DNA of 64,000 nucleotides from Inonotus obliquus. Taxonomy: Eukaryota; Basidiomycota; Agaricomycetes; Hymenochaetales; Hymenochaetaceae. Every line of letters begins with the position of its first letter. Position 1 is the stretch's first letter. The position numbers and the translations under genes were made by a program. Positions 28,936 through 41,836 of this stretch are shown here, in pieces. The stretch spans positions 1,054,001-1,118,000 of the forward strand of contig JAJHTX010000008.1 in the NCBI GenBank assembly GCA_032164295.1, read 5' to 3'. The notes below the pieces were generated by a model. It saw only the letters and a program-made list of their open reading frames with translations. It did no database searches and was not told the origin of the DNA.

Positions 28936-29584
28936 ACTAATCAAAGAGAGGCTAGTAATACAGAGGTAGTGAAATGAGGAAGGAAGTAAAGAGAAAGCAC
29001 GGACCAGGTATCATGGAGGAAGAAACAGATAAATACCATAAACAGTAAGTAACAAGGTAGTAACGTCACACATGTAAATTAGTATATAAGGAGGCCATCG
29101 TAGAGCCGACCTAGCAGTTTAATCCAAGTCAAGGGACCCTACCATAAGTCCCTAAGTTAAATCGTAACATCAATTACTTGCGAGCCAGTAAATTACCAGT
29201 AGCGACACGGCTGAACTGAACCGATTGTGTGAAATCGAAGTAAAGCTAAAATACGGATTGCAACTAGATTGTTCTCCCTATTGTCTGCACGGTACGAGCT
29301 ACTCACAACGTAGTGCGATTCCCGATATTCCCTTATCGTGAATAACAATCAGTATAACAATCGCGTATTCCCGCCGACTTAATACTGTACGATTATAGTA
29401 TCAGGTTCAACTGCAATATTAGTTAGTTGCTAGTTGTTTCAGATCGGATCAGCTACACAGTCCACTAAGGTGATTAGCAATTCCATAACCAGTATTGTAG
29501 AATTTGGATTAACCCCTCAAACCGAGGAATTAGCCAGATTGGTCCGTCGATCAAGAATCAACGAACCCTCCACGGAGATAAACA
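28131..29584 (+). repeat. 3' LTR (1454 bp)
   Basis: Same start (TGTTAGAAAG), end and length as the 5' LTR, with one difference seen at 28253. The TATA box is at 29083-29089. Confidence 0.96.
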
Positions 29585-29589
29585 AAGGT
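29585..29589 (+). repeat. Right target-site duplication AAGGT
   Basis: Matches 18307-18311. The following GATGATGGCGTTGG restores the 3' flank of A copy 3. Confidence 0.95.
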
Positions 29590-29600
29590 GATGATGGCGT

Positions 29601-30626
29601 TGGGGAGTGGCAATCTCCAAGTGCCGCGCGAGCCCCCTTTTTTTCAAGCGGAGTTGTAACACTTACCATATATGGTAAGAAACAGCGATCCATATTTACC
29701 GCCTTTCGATACAATGTACCAATCCTTCATGAGACCAGATAATTAGCATTTTATGAGAAATATACCAGAGAATTAAATAAAGACATTCACTTGATATGAT
29801 ACTAGACAAATTAAGACCAAAATGAGCATACATAGCATGTTTTATTGTAGATTATTACCGGTCAACAGTACTCATGGTCTTGAACAAGGTCTTTGGTGAT
29901 GTTGCTGGTTATTCATTTGTATACACAGTGACTTTCTAATATGAATATATCAGAAGCATACTATCTGCTGTATTTCAAAGCTTGCTAAACTGATTCCTTG
30001 ATGTAGATGGTGTCACTGTATGCATCTCTGAGAAAGACTAAGATAAGCACTATGCAGTATCATTGATGGCATTTTTGGAGCTTGTACAGGTACCATGGTA
30101 TATTTACTTGATTTATCAAATGAATTTTGTGCTTACAGACATTTTGCAATATTTTCTTGCATTATTGCTCTTTTGCTGGTTCGTGCACCCATACAAATGC
30201 AATGTCACGTGACAGAGTTTTCCTTTATTCGGTGAGATTCAATGCACTCTTCGAACACTCAGAACTCACTGAATTTCTCAACGATTTCCATGTAAATGTA
30301 CAAATCGCATTTTTTCATGACTATCTTCATTTTGTTGAGAAAAAATTTTCAAGAAATTATCTAGTTCCTTAGATATGACCTAAAACTATACAATATCTCG
30401 GCGGATTTTAGTAAAAGTCGATTTCTTTTTTGAAGATATTGGTCTAAAGACATCAAAGACATGATATACACACTTAATACTAGTGATCTTTGTGATGTGG
30501 GAGGGTTACATGGAGTCGAATGTGTCTCTCAAAAACCGGTCATCGCTTATACTTAAGCGAGCTCCGGCACGACGCGGCAACGACCGTGAGAACGGTCGTT
30601 TTTTTGATAGGGATTGCCACTCCCCA
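29601..30626. mobile_element. Non-autonomous TIR element, copy A (about 1.03 kb)
   Basis: Left end TGGGGAGTGGCAATCT and right end AGGGATTGCCACTCCCCA are inverted repeats. ATGGCGT occurs just before the left end (29594-29600) and again at 30630-30636, three bases after the right end, probably a target duplication of about 7 bp with small changes. The interior is AT-rich with no gene. Two hairpins lie near the right end: TCGCTTA/TAAGCGA (30543-30560) and AACGACCGT/ACGGTCGTT (30579-30600) followed by a T run. Copy B at 42198 is homologous over its length but clearly diverged. The transposase family is not clear; the TIR and duplication size do not settle it. Confidence 0.8.
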
Positions 30627-33600
30627 TCAATGGCGTTGGTCTTGCTTGGCTCATCACGTGTTCCGAAATACAGGTGTTAGGTAATAGGTTGATATCATAT
30701 ATTCTCGACGTACTCTTGCTCAATTATGAGGCAGCAGTCAGCGCTTGCTCCATGTACTTTCCTCTCCAACTTCCGCTCATCGTGACAAAACTTCCTACAG
30801 CACAATGGATTTACGAAGGAATCAAGGATAGTCTTCAGTTTTCATATATTGGAAAGACCGTGATAAAGGTCATCTTATCCACGCTCGGGGTCATGAAGCT
30901 AGGTCCGTACTGATACATTGCCTACATGCTTGCATAACGCTAACTTCGCGGAAGCGGATGACTGCATCCAGGGGAGATGGGGGTACTTCGAGAGAATTAT
31001 TGACGCGACGCATTTTTAGAACCAACAGTGCGTGCTGAACACTCACTCCTCAAAATCACTTCTAATTTTTCACCGGGATTGATTGAGGGGGAGCAGCACA
31101 CTTTTCGGAGCTGAACGTAATTCGATCGACTGATTTCCGACGCAAGTGAGCTGTTGTTCTGCGCCTACGGGAGCTTCTGACTCGCGTCAACTAGAAGAGG
31201 ATGGCGATCAGCAGAAACGACAGACACCCAAATCAAGATTGTTCCCCTTGGGCCGTCTAGAAAGACTACCATGGCGAGTGCCGCATCAATACCTTTCGCA
31301 TTCTGCGGTTCCTGCGCCAGTGTCCCTATAGTCATTATGCACTATTTTAGTCGCCGGGTGTTAACGTCGACTTCAGCAGATGGCTCGTCACTTTGCAGCT
31401 CTACCCGCGAATCTATGTCGATGACACCATTCCTACAATGTATCAAGCACGACTTCCTGAACGCATTCATTCAGTTCTTTGGAGAGCACGAGGTCCGTCG
31501 CTCGACAAATAAGAGGTCCCACCTTTACTTACTAAAGATACAGCACGACTCGAAAAACTCTAGGTTCGCTGAATCGCAATAATGGAGTGGCTCTACATCT
31601 CAACCATACCAAGTGATTTTGACTGACACTGCTGGGCCTTCCGGACTTCCCTTATGACTCCTTGCTCTTTTTCCTGACCAGAACACGTCAGCAACACCAA
31701 GCTACCCGGAGGAATCAACATCTCGTGCAGATTTAGCACTGTCACTTGCTAACCGACTCAATTTCCTTGACTTTCTGCGTATAGAGAGTGCACTCGTCTT
31801 GAGATATTTTGAATCATGCATGTTTTATAGTTGCGGTACTACCACCGACACCTCTTGTTCAGGATTGTCTCCACCGAAAGGAAAGTTGGTGTTCGAAGAG
31901 TTATCCACCAACGGGAAGTCATGCGCTTTTTATTACAGTAGCCGTCGTCGAACGTTCCTTTGGACGAGGACTACACGGAAGGCAAGGTATCTGTGAGTAG
32001 AACTGTCACTCCAGGAGAGTATCGAGTGTTCAGGCTGCACGAGATAACCCTTACGCGTTGCCTGTCTGCGATCATAGTACTCTTCCTTGTTCCCGAGGTT
32101 TGTGATACAATGTCCCACTCACGGACCATCCACTGCGATGCAAATCTTCACAGAATTGCTTCTGCAGAGCGCCACACTATTTCTAGGATCTACAGATGGA
32201 CCCGCAAAGCTGCATCTATACATGGCAAGAACACCACTACGTTGTATCAAGGGATAGATGTACTATCGCCACTGCGAGGTAAGTTTTGGTGTCGACTATC
32301 GTTCCACTCACACAAGGAAGACTTATACTTGTTTTCTGCTTTTTGTTCAACAAATGAGGAACGCCTTCCTCGACAATACGGAAGCTCTTCGTATTCCACA
32401 CGTCGCTCCAGGGTCGGCACTGTCACTAACGGGATAATGTATGTACTGTCCATTTATCTATCTGATGAGATACTGTTATACTCGGGGGATATCTAGCATT
32501 TATCTCATAATATTAGTAGGTGGAACCTGACGGAAAGATCCACTGTAGTCTGGCTGTTGGCACATGTTACTGGGAACCAATAGGCGGCGGAACGAATCAT
32601 TTCGATGCTCTAGTGAAAAGGTCTCCAACATAGGAGATGTTGAACTCCACCGGTACAGACCCTACTATCACCATGTGATAAAGAAGTGCCCGTATACATC
32701 ACAAAGGGAGAGCGATGGTCGGTCTCGCACCTCAGCACCAGTCCTCTACCTCCTCTGGACTAGGCAATGGATGATTTCAAGTGGATAAAGTGGACCCTGA
32801 CGCATACTCGTACTGCCACGCGTCGTTGTTTATTGTACCTCAGTGGATACTGACAGGGAACGTGCATCGGGCAGGAAATTTAAGAATAGGGCATTAAGGG
32901 TTCACCTTCGGATCGTGTGCTCGCAACGTCCTTGCCTTGTAATCGGTGAAAGCACACCCTAGAGGATGCCGGACTTCTCCCCATCAGACGTCTTCGTGAG
33001 CTTACAATAAGGGGTAAATAATATAAGGATGAATACGGTACATCGGGAGCGTCTGGGATATTAAACCTTGCCACGCTTTGCCATTACTTATCTTCTAACA
33101 ATCAAAAACACATATCGGGAGTATCGACGGGAAACATAAAGGAAAGGTAAAGGATCCTTCATCCCTTTATGGCATGATCTACAGCCAGTAGCCAATCCAG
33201 ATATGCACTGCTTGCTTGAAGTTTTCTAACTCCCCCAAATCTCATCACGGAGGTGGCGCCAAAAGGACGGAACTTTCCTCATTAGGGAATTTTGCAGCGC
33301 GGTTTCCTCAGTCTTCGTCTCAAAATCATGCTTGTTGCGAAGCGCATCAATGGCACAAGTTAAGGAAAGATGTTCACAGGCCGGCTATGTCTTTCTGGTG
33401 GTGGTCGCATTATCAGATAGGCGAATTAACGAGAAAGGAAGGTCAGTGGTGAGCGCATGAGTGCGACTAAGTCAGGATTGTGACGCGACGCGTAGCTTTT
33501 TGGCTCGTCAACCGTGAACGAGATTATCTGGTTCCCGCTGATGCCGACGACGTTTCTGTATCTCTAGGCTGACCATATTCTCCTTTGTGCGTTTGTGAAA

Positions 33601-34323
33601 ATGTACGGAGTGGATCCAGAGCATGCGAGATTCTAAGATAATACTAGTACTGATGAAGTTCATCACGCTTTGACATTGCTTTCCTTTATTACATAAATGG
33701 AATATTAACATATTCAGCGACGTTGTATTCCTGGCGGAGTCTTGCCAGCCAGGGGTCCTTGATGACCTCAGCACCGCCATCGCAGCTAACCCTCCGAAGA
33801 CCTCTGGAAGGATGATGGCATGGTACGATCTGATCATAGAGAATTTGCTTTCCTTATTCAGTCTTATCTTTGTAGCGCCGACTAGAAGGATAATTGCGCG
33901 TACGATTAAATCGGCATCCGGTTCATTTTCTACTCATCACGCTTTGACATTACAGTACTTTTCAATTAATAAATCTGAGCTTTCGCCTTGGATGAGAAAG
34001 CGGGAGTGACCCTGACAATAGGACGCTCCCTCAACCTCCCAAACCTTATCTATATCTATAAGCACAGCCACGGGTATCGAAGCACGCCGGTTCCCGCGTC
34101 TCGCATCCACAGTCCCAGAAAGTAATCGCCAAGAATTGTCAATGGCAAAGACCTTGAAAAATTCAGTCATTGTTGTATTTTCTTCTGGGCATCTAGAGCT
34201 AGCGCTTTGACAAAGGAAAAGGGTATTTAAGCAGTGGCAGTTTGAGGCCATCACCTCCCAACATCCACTTCGTTCTCGCTTCCAACAGCTCTCCACCCAG
34301 TAACTACCTCGACTCTCAACAAC
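30627..34323. repeat. Intergenic modules between A copy 3 and A copy 4
   Basis: Begins with the displaced CACGTG (30655-30660) of A copy 3. The usual modules follow: CTCTCCAACTTCCGCTCAT (near 30762), GACTGCATCCAGGGGAGATGG (near 30959), GACTGACACTGCTGGGCCTT (near 31621), GGGGGATATCTAGCATTTAT (near 32483). A 178-codon frame at 31960-32496 is interrupted by a stop in the sister region near 3690, so it is not called. The A promoter follows: CATCACGC motifs near 33661 and 33936, TATTTAA at 34224. Confidence 0.5.
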
Positions 34324-35497
34324 ATGTCCGACTTTCTGCAGTACGTCCTCGATATGGACACCATACACCCCACCATCTACAGCGACCTCCAGGTGGCATC
34401 GGACGGCTCGTTCATGTCAACCGAGGAAGCTAATCGATTGACCTTGCTGGATTTCTCTGGCATAGGTTTCGACAAAGATTCACTTGAATTAGACATGGAT
34501 AGCGCCTACGCACCCTTTGGTGCCGGTCCATCCTTCGCATATGGCGCGCTTGACAGCGAGCCATTCTCGATGGGCGCAAATCTACTCGTGAGTAATACTT
34601 TGTCCCAGTAAACAAACATGTCCTGACGAAGAGACCTAGGGTGACTGGCCCATCACCCCGTCCTCGCCGGGTGCTGCCGACGCCACTCACGACGACCTTG
34701 ACGCTCATATCCCTTCTCCGCCTCCGATCAAGAGAGGCTTTGGTAAAGATCTCTCAAATATAGAGAGGTCCACAGCAGATCTTCCTCCTCTGCTTTCCTC
34801 CTCCTCGTCATCATCGGGAGCATCGACTCCAGAGGTGGCAACACCATCGCATCTGCCCTCTCCCATCTCGGCTCCCGCACCGTCCTTGTCCCCGTCGTCC
34901 CTGTCCCCACCGTCCTTGCCATCGTCCGGAGTCTCAACTCCAGAGGTGGCCACACCAGCAGACATGCCTTCCCCCATCTCGGTTCCCGTGTCCGCATCCT
35001 TCTCTCCCATCTCGGCTCCCACTCCCTCGTCCTCCTCAGAGACACTCTCGCCCTCCTCTCCTGCATCGGCTCCAGCACACTCGTCCTCCTCTCCGGCCAG
35101 AAAAAGCGCAAAGCAGAGACGGAACGCCGCCCCGTCAGCACGCCCTCCGAAACGTTCATCTCCATCTCGCCCTCGCAACGCTTCCATCGTCCCCGCAGTG
35201 CACAAAGTCATGTGCATCCTGGAAGATTGCGACGAAGGCTTCCGCGATCGGACTGCCATGCTCCGGCATGTTATGTCGAGGCATATGAAGCAGAGGCACC
35301 AATGTCACGGCTGCCCCAAAAGTTTCACGCGTCCCGACGCACTGGTGCGCCATCTGAACAAAACTGTGTTGGGCTCTGAGTGTCGTCTGGCAGCGATGGA
35401 GAACGGGTGGGAGCAAGTCGTTGGGGAGAAGGGGATCCAAATGAGGAGTGCAGAAAGAACGGACAGGGTCAAGATAGTCGCTGACTTCCTCTCATAG
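34324..35497 (+). CDS. C2H2/C2HC zinc-finger protein, A-type copy 4
   Basis: Exons 34324-34587 and 34640-35497 give 373 aa; exon 1 is one codon longer than in other A copies (in the FDKDSLE stretch). The linker has two STPEVATP repeats. The basic patch KSAKQRR and finger 1 (CILEDC) follow copy 2, whose block position it shares. Finger 2 is CHGCPKSF...H-x9-C. It is the second A of the second A-A-B-C block. Its 3'-flank element is at about 35685-35812. Confidence 0.88.
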
Positions 35498-37312
35498 TTG
35501 CGAATCACTAATCTTTCCGGTCTGTCCATTCCTGCTCTATCTTTGCCCTTTCCATCTTCCTGCTCCTCGTTGTATCATTCCCTGTACCTTCTGTTTTACT
35601 TGCTCTCCCCTTTGTTCTCATCTGTACTGGATTCTCTGTAACTCACCTCTTCTTGTACTTATCGCGTGTTGTAATCGATCGCTGTCCTCATAGAACGGTG
35701 TGAAAGGCTGTGAGCCTCTGACAAGTTGCAAGCTGAATCATGATCTGATAAGGTGAAGGTGATGATGATTCAGATGAATGAATGGCGTTGGTCTTGCTTG
35801 GCTCATCACGTGTTTCGTAATACACAGTACTCGAAATGATTGGACGACGTCTGTGTTCGGTTGATATATACTCGACTCACTGTTGCTCAATTATGAGGCA
35901 GCAGTCAGCGCGTGCTCCGTGTACTTCCTCTCCAACTTCCGTTCATCAAGACAAAACGTGCCGCAGCACCATGGATTTACGAAGGAATCAGGGATAGTCT
36001 TCAGTTTCCATATGTTGGAAAGGCTGTGATAAAGGTCATCTTATTCATGCTCGAGGTCATGAAGCTAGGTCCATTACTGACAACTTGTATAAGTGTTTGC
36101 ATAATGCTAACTTCGCGGAAGCGGATGACTGCATCCAGGGGAGATGGGGGTACTTCGAGAGAATTATTGACGCGTCGCATTTTTAGAACCAACAGTGCGT
36201 GCTGAACACTTACTCCTCAAAATCACTTCTAACTTTTCACCGGGATTGATTGAGGGGGAGCAGCACACACGCTGGAGCTGAACGTAATTCGAACGACTGG
36301 TTTCCGACGCAGGTGTGCCGTTGTTCTGCGCGCCCAGGAGATCTCATCTAAGGCTATTTTTCTACTCTACCAAGCGATTTTGACTGACACTGCTGGGCCT
36401 TCCGGACTTCTTTATAACTCCTCGCTCTTTTTCCTGACCAGTGCACCTCGACAGCATTAAGCGTATCTGGAACTGACATCTCGTGCAGATTCAGTACCGT
36501 CACTTGCTAACCGACTCGATGGTTCACCAGTCACAACCATGAATCATCGACTCGGCACTATTTTCTAGAATGGGATTGCTATCCGCCTGTCGAATAGAAT
36601 AATATCTCATTAAGAGGGGATTGATGCATTCAATAATACCTCGGAGCTGATTGGAGAACCATATAATTGTTTTCACTGCGGATGTGTCCGCGGATAAAAT
36701 TAGACGCAGTATTACATAACATTCCACTGGCGGCGTCTGTGATGATCCAAATCGATACCTCGACACTGCCACCGTGGCTCTTTCAAAATAGGATCACGGT
36801 CACACCGCCACAACGACTCCTACTCTCACTTCCACCTCTTCTTCGTGAGCCGGACCAGAGAACCGATTACGCGACGAGTGAATCGGCATCTAGTGAGTTT
36901 CGCACCCATCACGCATTGACATGATTTATCATTATTAAAAGCTTTGGCTAGGTTAGGATGTCAAAGCATGCGCAGTACTAGTGACCCTGTCACAATAGTT
37001 GCAACCTCCCAAATCTTATCAGTGAGCACAGCCACGAACTGGAAGCGGTAGTTGCCGATGGATCTGCCTGCGTCTCAAAGGCCATCCACACTCGCTGAGA
37101 AGAAACCGCCAAGAATCCACAATGGCAAAAGCCTCGAAAATTCACAGTCAAAGTCGTGTATTTCTCTGGGCATCCAGAACTAGCGGTCACGCGTGTTCGC
37201 CTTGACCACCAACGAAGCGTACTTAAGCAGAGGGACTTTGGGCCATCCACTCTCCCATTATTCACTCACTCCTCATCCTCTCCATCCAGTGACTACCTCG
37301 ACTCCCGACAAC
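35498..37312. repeat. Intergenic modules and B-type promoter, second copy
   Basis: Shorter than the matching 7201-9427 region: the stretch between the GACGCG...TTTTTAGAACC block (near 36170) and GACTGACACTGCTGGGCC (near 36382) has lost a few hundred bases. B-type-specific sequence begins near 36460. TACTTAA at 37220. No gene. Confidence 0.5.
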
Positions 37313-37878
37313 ATGTCCGACTTTCTGCAGTCCATCCGCGACACGAGTCCCGCACACCCAACCATCAATAGCGGCCGCCAGGTGGCATCGGACGGCTCGT
37401 TCCTGTCAACCGATGGGGCTGAGCTTTTCGCCCTGCTAGATTTCTCTCGCATAGGCTTGAACAACCACGGCGCACACACTACTCTAAACAACGCGACGGG
37501 TATCACTTTACTCGTGAGTATTACTTCATATTCGTCTTGGTAAGGGAGCATTTCCTGAGAAATGAGTCCTAGGGTGGCTGGTCCATCCACTCGTCCTCAT
37601 CCTCTGCAACTGTTTCTGTAAACACCACCGGCCTCATAGAGAACGGAGCCCTGTGCTCCGTCAAATGTTGCGGTAAAGACTTCCACGATGAATCAACCAT
37701 GCGTCGGCATAGACTTCACATGCACAAGAGGCATAAGAGGGACGGTCCCAAGTGTCCTGGTTGTAGAAGGATTTTCTCGCGTATCGACTCACTGGGGCGC
37801 CATTTGAATCGCACGATCTGGTCCAGATGTCGGACGGCAGCGATGAAAAGTGGGTGGGTAGAAGTCATTCGTAATTGA
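37313..37878 (+). CDS. Short zinc-finger protein, B-type copy 2; early stop after finger 2
   Basis: Exons 37313-37513 and 37573-37878 give 168 aa. The intron is 59 nt, slightly longer than the others. Both fingers keep their ligands, but finger 2 has H-x8-C because codons present in copy 1 are missing. An in-frame TGA at 37876-37878 stands where B copy 1 has GGA, removing the tail; further on the G run near 37905 is also out of frame. With two independent-looking lesions this copy is probably on its way to becoming a pseudogene, though the finger region could still be made. Confidence 0.55.
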
Positions 37879-40836
37879 GACCTTAGATTGTCCCATCCGA
37901 GGGGGGGCTAATCGGTCTAAGCTGGTCGCCGCGTACATGCAAGTTTCCGAACCGTCCATCCCATATTCCATCTCTGCCGTTCTCCTTCTGGTTCCTCCAG
38001 TATCCTAGATCTCAATCTGTGTACCCCGTGTTCCATTTGCTTTCCCCCTTCTCCAAATTGCTCTGTACTGAATACTCGGTCACTCACCTATGCTTGTACT
38101 GGCATGTTGTAATTTATTACTGTCCTCATAGAGCGGCGTGAAGGATGGTGAGCCTCTGAATGACAAGTTGCAAGCTGAATCTGATAAAGATAACTTGTGA
38201 TGATGACTTGTCAGTCATATTTTGCCCATCACGTGTTTCATCACTTTTCGTCACAGTGTCGTTTGGGACTAAATTTATTCTTCTACGATGGCGTTATGTT
38301 TCGGGACACTCGAAACCTGCGTGCAGAACGCCTTTGACTTTTGAAGAATCACTGCACTTGTTTGAGATTTCAAGGCGTCCAGGATACTCGAAAGAAGGAA
38401 AACCGCCCGTCTCAACGATCTCACTGGATGGCAATGCGAGGTTTTCGGTGAACATGCCGCAACGCATCGCAATTCTATTGCGAGAAACTCAGAGTCAGCC
38501 TGCCTGTTCGAGGATGCTGAGAATGCGTAAATCGAGTGTGGCACGATGGCTCGTTGTTGGTGCGTTCACTTGCATGAGATTCCGTCGTCTTTTCATCTCT
38601 ACATTCCCTGCTGACGACACCGTTCACTCATTAATGTGTTCTTTTCTCCTCTTTCTATTGAAGCTGGAATCATCCGAAACGCAGTCTTCAATTAACGTTT
38701 CCGGACATGAACGGGAAAATTGCTATTGCTGAAGTCTCAGTCCGGTAGGATTTCATTGCCTTTCTGCGTGTAGAGAATGCACTCGTCTTGGATTACTCTG
38801 AGTGATGCGTTTTTAACAGTTCTTGCGGTACTACTCACAGACTCTACCTGGGGGATATCTACGCATCCCATAATACTAGTGGGCGGAACCTGACGCAAAA
38901 TGCACTGTTGACTGGCTGGTGAGCCATTTTACTGATGACCGATAGGACGGTGGAACGAATCATCTCGATTCTCTGACTAATTTCTTGAAGGGAAGGAAAT
39001 GATATTTACGGATTAACACGTCAAGCCCTCCAATACTCCACCGGCGCAGACTCTACTATCACCCTGTGAGATCGAAATGCCCATGTTCCGTCACAAAGGG
39101 GAGCGTATGGGATATAAATTTTCGCACGAATGACCGTTGCCTATCGTTTATGGCACGATAGTAGCCATCCAGACGTGAACTGCTTGCTTGAAGCTTCCTA
39201 AGTCTCCCAGCCTCATCCCGAGGCGCAAAATGGCAGGGAATTTTACAGGATTATAATCGCTCAAAATCATTCACGTTGCCAAGAGTATCAATTACACAAG
39301 TCCAGGAAAGATATTCACAGGCCAGTATTGCCTTTCAGGTCGCATCATCTAACAGGTGACGACGTTTAGTCTGACAAAGGATGGCTTGGAAAATGAATGT
39401 CAGTGCTCACTGCTGAGCGGTTCGGTCGGGATATCTCGCTGTACTGGAGCATCGGAATTGAAACATCACTGCTACTTGGTTCCAGACAAGAAAGAATCGA
39501 GATCGTTGCATCATTGACGTCGGGCCTTACAATACTTTCGTTACTTGCATAGTATACTCTCACGGATCTGCGAACATCGCTCTGCAATGGCGCGCTTGCA
39601 AAAGCGATGGCACTCTACATTCTACTTCTACGACTCGGAGACAGCGGCTTCAACGTTCACTGCTGGCAACGCTGCTCCATCTGTTGCCTCCTGGTCTTGC
39701 TATCGACTCTGCTATATACGTTAGTCATATTAACACTCGGCGCCCTCTATTTACTCGCGATAGTCTAGTACGTCTAAGCACTTCTGAAACCTCGTAGCAA
39801 CGCAGCTCAACTGTTCTTGAGGATCCAGAAAAGGTGGCTACAGTTTGTCGTTCAACTGGAGCTCTCCAGAGAGAGTTACTCATAGCGACATGCTTAGACT
39901 CACTCGAACTGTGGAAACCGGTCCCTGTTCTCAGAATGTTCCGCCGACCACAGAAGCTCGGTCGAACCGCCATTTCCCATTATGGAACTACCAAAGGTCG
40001 ACGCTGATATTCCTTTCGAATGTAATTTACCTGGTGACGCTTTCGCATCTCCAACTACAGTATCCGGAATACTACTTGGAAACATTGTCTTTCTTCTAAC
40101 CTGGCACAGCAACGAGATATCTGGGTCATCTGGATGTCTTGAGTCACCGTCCAAACCTGGCGTTGCATTCATCCAGTCGGTCTAGCCATACCGAACGTCG
40201 TTGGCAGCGTCGGAAGAAGTAATTCCGCAAAAGGACACAAAAGGACGGAGTCGGATCTCCACGTGGTTCGCTTACACCTCAGACCTCAGGGAGGATGACG
40301 CTTCACGCTTTGCCATTGACTATGAGTATCGAGGTACAAAGGTACAGGGTCCTTCGTCCCTTTGTGGCACGATCTGCAATCGATAGCCAATCCAGGCCTG
40401 CACTGCTTGCTTAAAACTTCCTGAACCCTCCTGAACCTCCCGCACCTCCCGCAACCTCATTCAGCCGAAGGCACCGAAGAGCCGAAAACTTCCCTCATTT
40501 GGTGTTTTTAAGTAGATGGGATCTGAACGTCTTGCTGCGTAGTACAGTACTTGGCTCTTCCCTTTCTTCGTCTTTCGTTTTACCTCAAAATACTTGTCGC
40601 CAAGGCCGTCAATGGAGCAAATCTGGAAGGGTATTCACTGACCAGTCATTTCTTTCTGGTTACGCTAATTGGTAGCTGACCTAATTTTACAAAGGAAAGG
40701 TATTTAAGCGTCCAACTTTCTCGTTCATCCACTCCTCATCCCTCTCTTCCAGCATCCTCCCTACTCGCGCTCTACGCTCTACAACAACTACGACAACAGC
40801 TTCCTACCTTGTATCCCCTTCAATCATCCTCCGACG
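37879..40836. repeat. Intergenic modules and C-type promoter, second copy
   Basis: Parallels 10036-13193, with CACGTG at 38230-38235 and the GCATGAGATTCCGTCGTC block near 38570. The frame corresponding to 12033-12440 contains stops here (near 39722 and 39767). TATTTAA at 40701. Confidence 0.5.
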
Positions 40837-41836
40837 ATGTCTGGATTCACGCCCCAGTTTCTCGAAGCAACATTCAACTTTCCCACGATCTACAACGGCT
40901 TAGAGGCCGCACTAGACTACCCGGTTGCATCCAAGAGAAGCTTCCTGGATTTGACGCCGCGGGATTTCGCCGCGTATACCAATTGCTCTGGATGTGGTGG
41001 ATTTGGGACGGGTATCCGTTCCTCAAGCTTGGCCGACATCGAGGTCTCTCTCGATATTGAATCGTACTACGCGTACGACCTTCCCCTTGTTGAGCCTTCA
41101 ACTGCCAACTCCGAGCACAGCGAATCCGTAAGTCTTAGCGTCTCTCTTCAAAGAAACACATTCTGACGGGAACATCTAGGGTCAACATTCTGCCCCAGCT
41201 AAAGTCAAACCGAGAAAGAATATTGAACCTCAGACCGATGCTCAGAGGAAATTCGGGGGAGACCTCTCGAACCGGCAGGATCTACCCGCGAACGAGGCTC
41301 ATCCGCCGGTAACGTCGCCCGAGTCATCATCATCACGAGCCCCGAAGCTTGGAATGAAGGCGCTGACGGGTTCCACCTCCTCTGATACGGCCATTACCAC
41401 GAGTTCCTCTTCCTCCCCAGCCAGGAAGAGTGCTAGGCAACGGAAGAATGCCATTCCGTCATCCTCGTCGACAGTGAAAAAGGGAAAGCCTCCGGTTCGC
41501 TCGCGCAGGGCCACAGCACGATCCACAGCACCTCCCGCAGAACAACTTAGTAGTATCTGCAAGGGATGCGGGGTGGATTTCTTCTCTGTGTCGGACAAGG
41601 ACAGGCACGCCATGTCCAATCACATTCGGTTCCGTGAACAATGCCCAGGCTGCCTAGAGATCTTCTCGCGATACGACTCGCTCAAGCGTCATATTGAGAG
41701 CGAGACTACAGACGAGAGCTGTAGAAGTGCGGCGAAGGCCGACGGGTGGCAGGAAAAATTCAAAGACGGGAAGGTCAAATATTCGAAACCGGGGCGCACA
41801 AACAGGCGTGAGATTGTCGCCGCGTACGGTTACTAA
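40837..41836 (+). CDS. Zinc-finger protein, C-type copy 2
   Basis: Exons 40837-41127 and 41180-41836 give 315 aa. It is very close to C copy 1; exon 1 has one extra codon and exon 2 has one extra Asp/Ser codon in the acidic stretch. Basic patch KSARQRKN. Finger 1 is C-x2-C-x12-H-x4-H; finger 2 is C-x2-C-x12-H-x9-C. The intact tail RREIVAAYGY is kept. Both C copies remain intact while both B copies are damaged, which suggests the C type is under stronger constraint. Confidence 0.88.

Larger units (their letters stand above)
18312..29584 (+). mobile_element. Young Ty3/gypsy chromovirus-type LTR retrotransposon with accessory ORFs
   Basis: Full-length 11,273-bp element with TG...CA LTRs of 1454 bp each, 5-bp AAGGT target duplication, primer-binding-site candidate, gag, pol with integrase after RNase H (Ty3/gypsy order), a C-terminal chromodomain and a polypurine tract. 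Comparing the LTRs by eye I found one difference (18434 A versus 28253 G), so insertion was recent. It is inserted 269 bp downstream of zinc-finger A copy 3 and in the same orientation. Beyond gag-pol it carries a long ATG-poor leader with open frames, a spliced accessory gene behind an internal TATA box, and a 3' ORF that enters U3. Chromodomain elements commonly favour heterochromatin, which would fit a repeat array; this is inference. Confidence 0.97.

Noticed and set aside
31960..32496. 178-codon + frame between A copies
   Set aside because: The sister region near 3640-4140 has a TAG in the corresponding frame and different indels; no protein-like motif.
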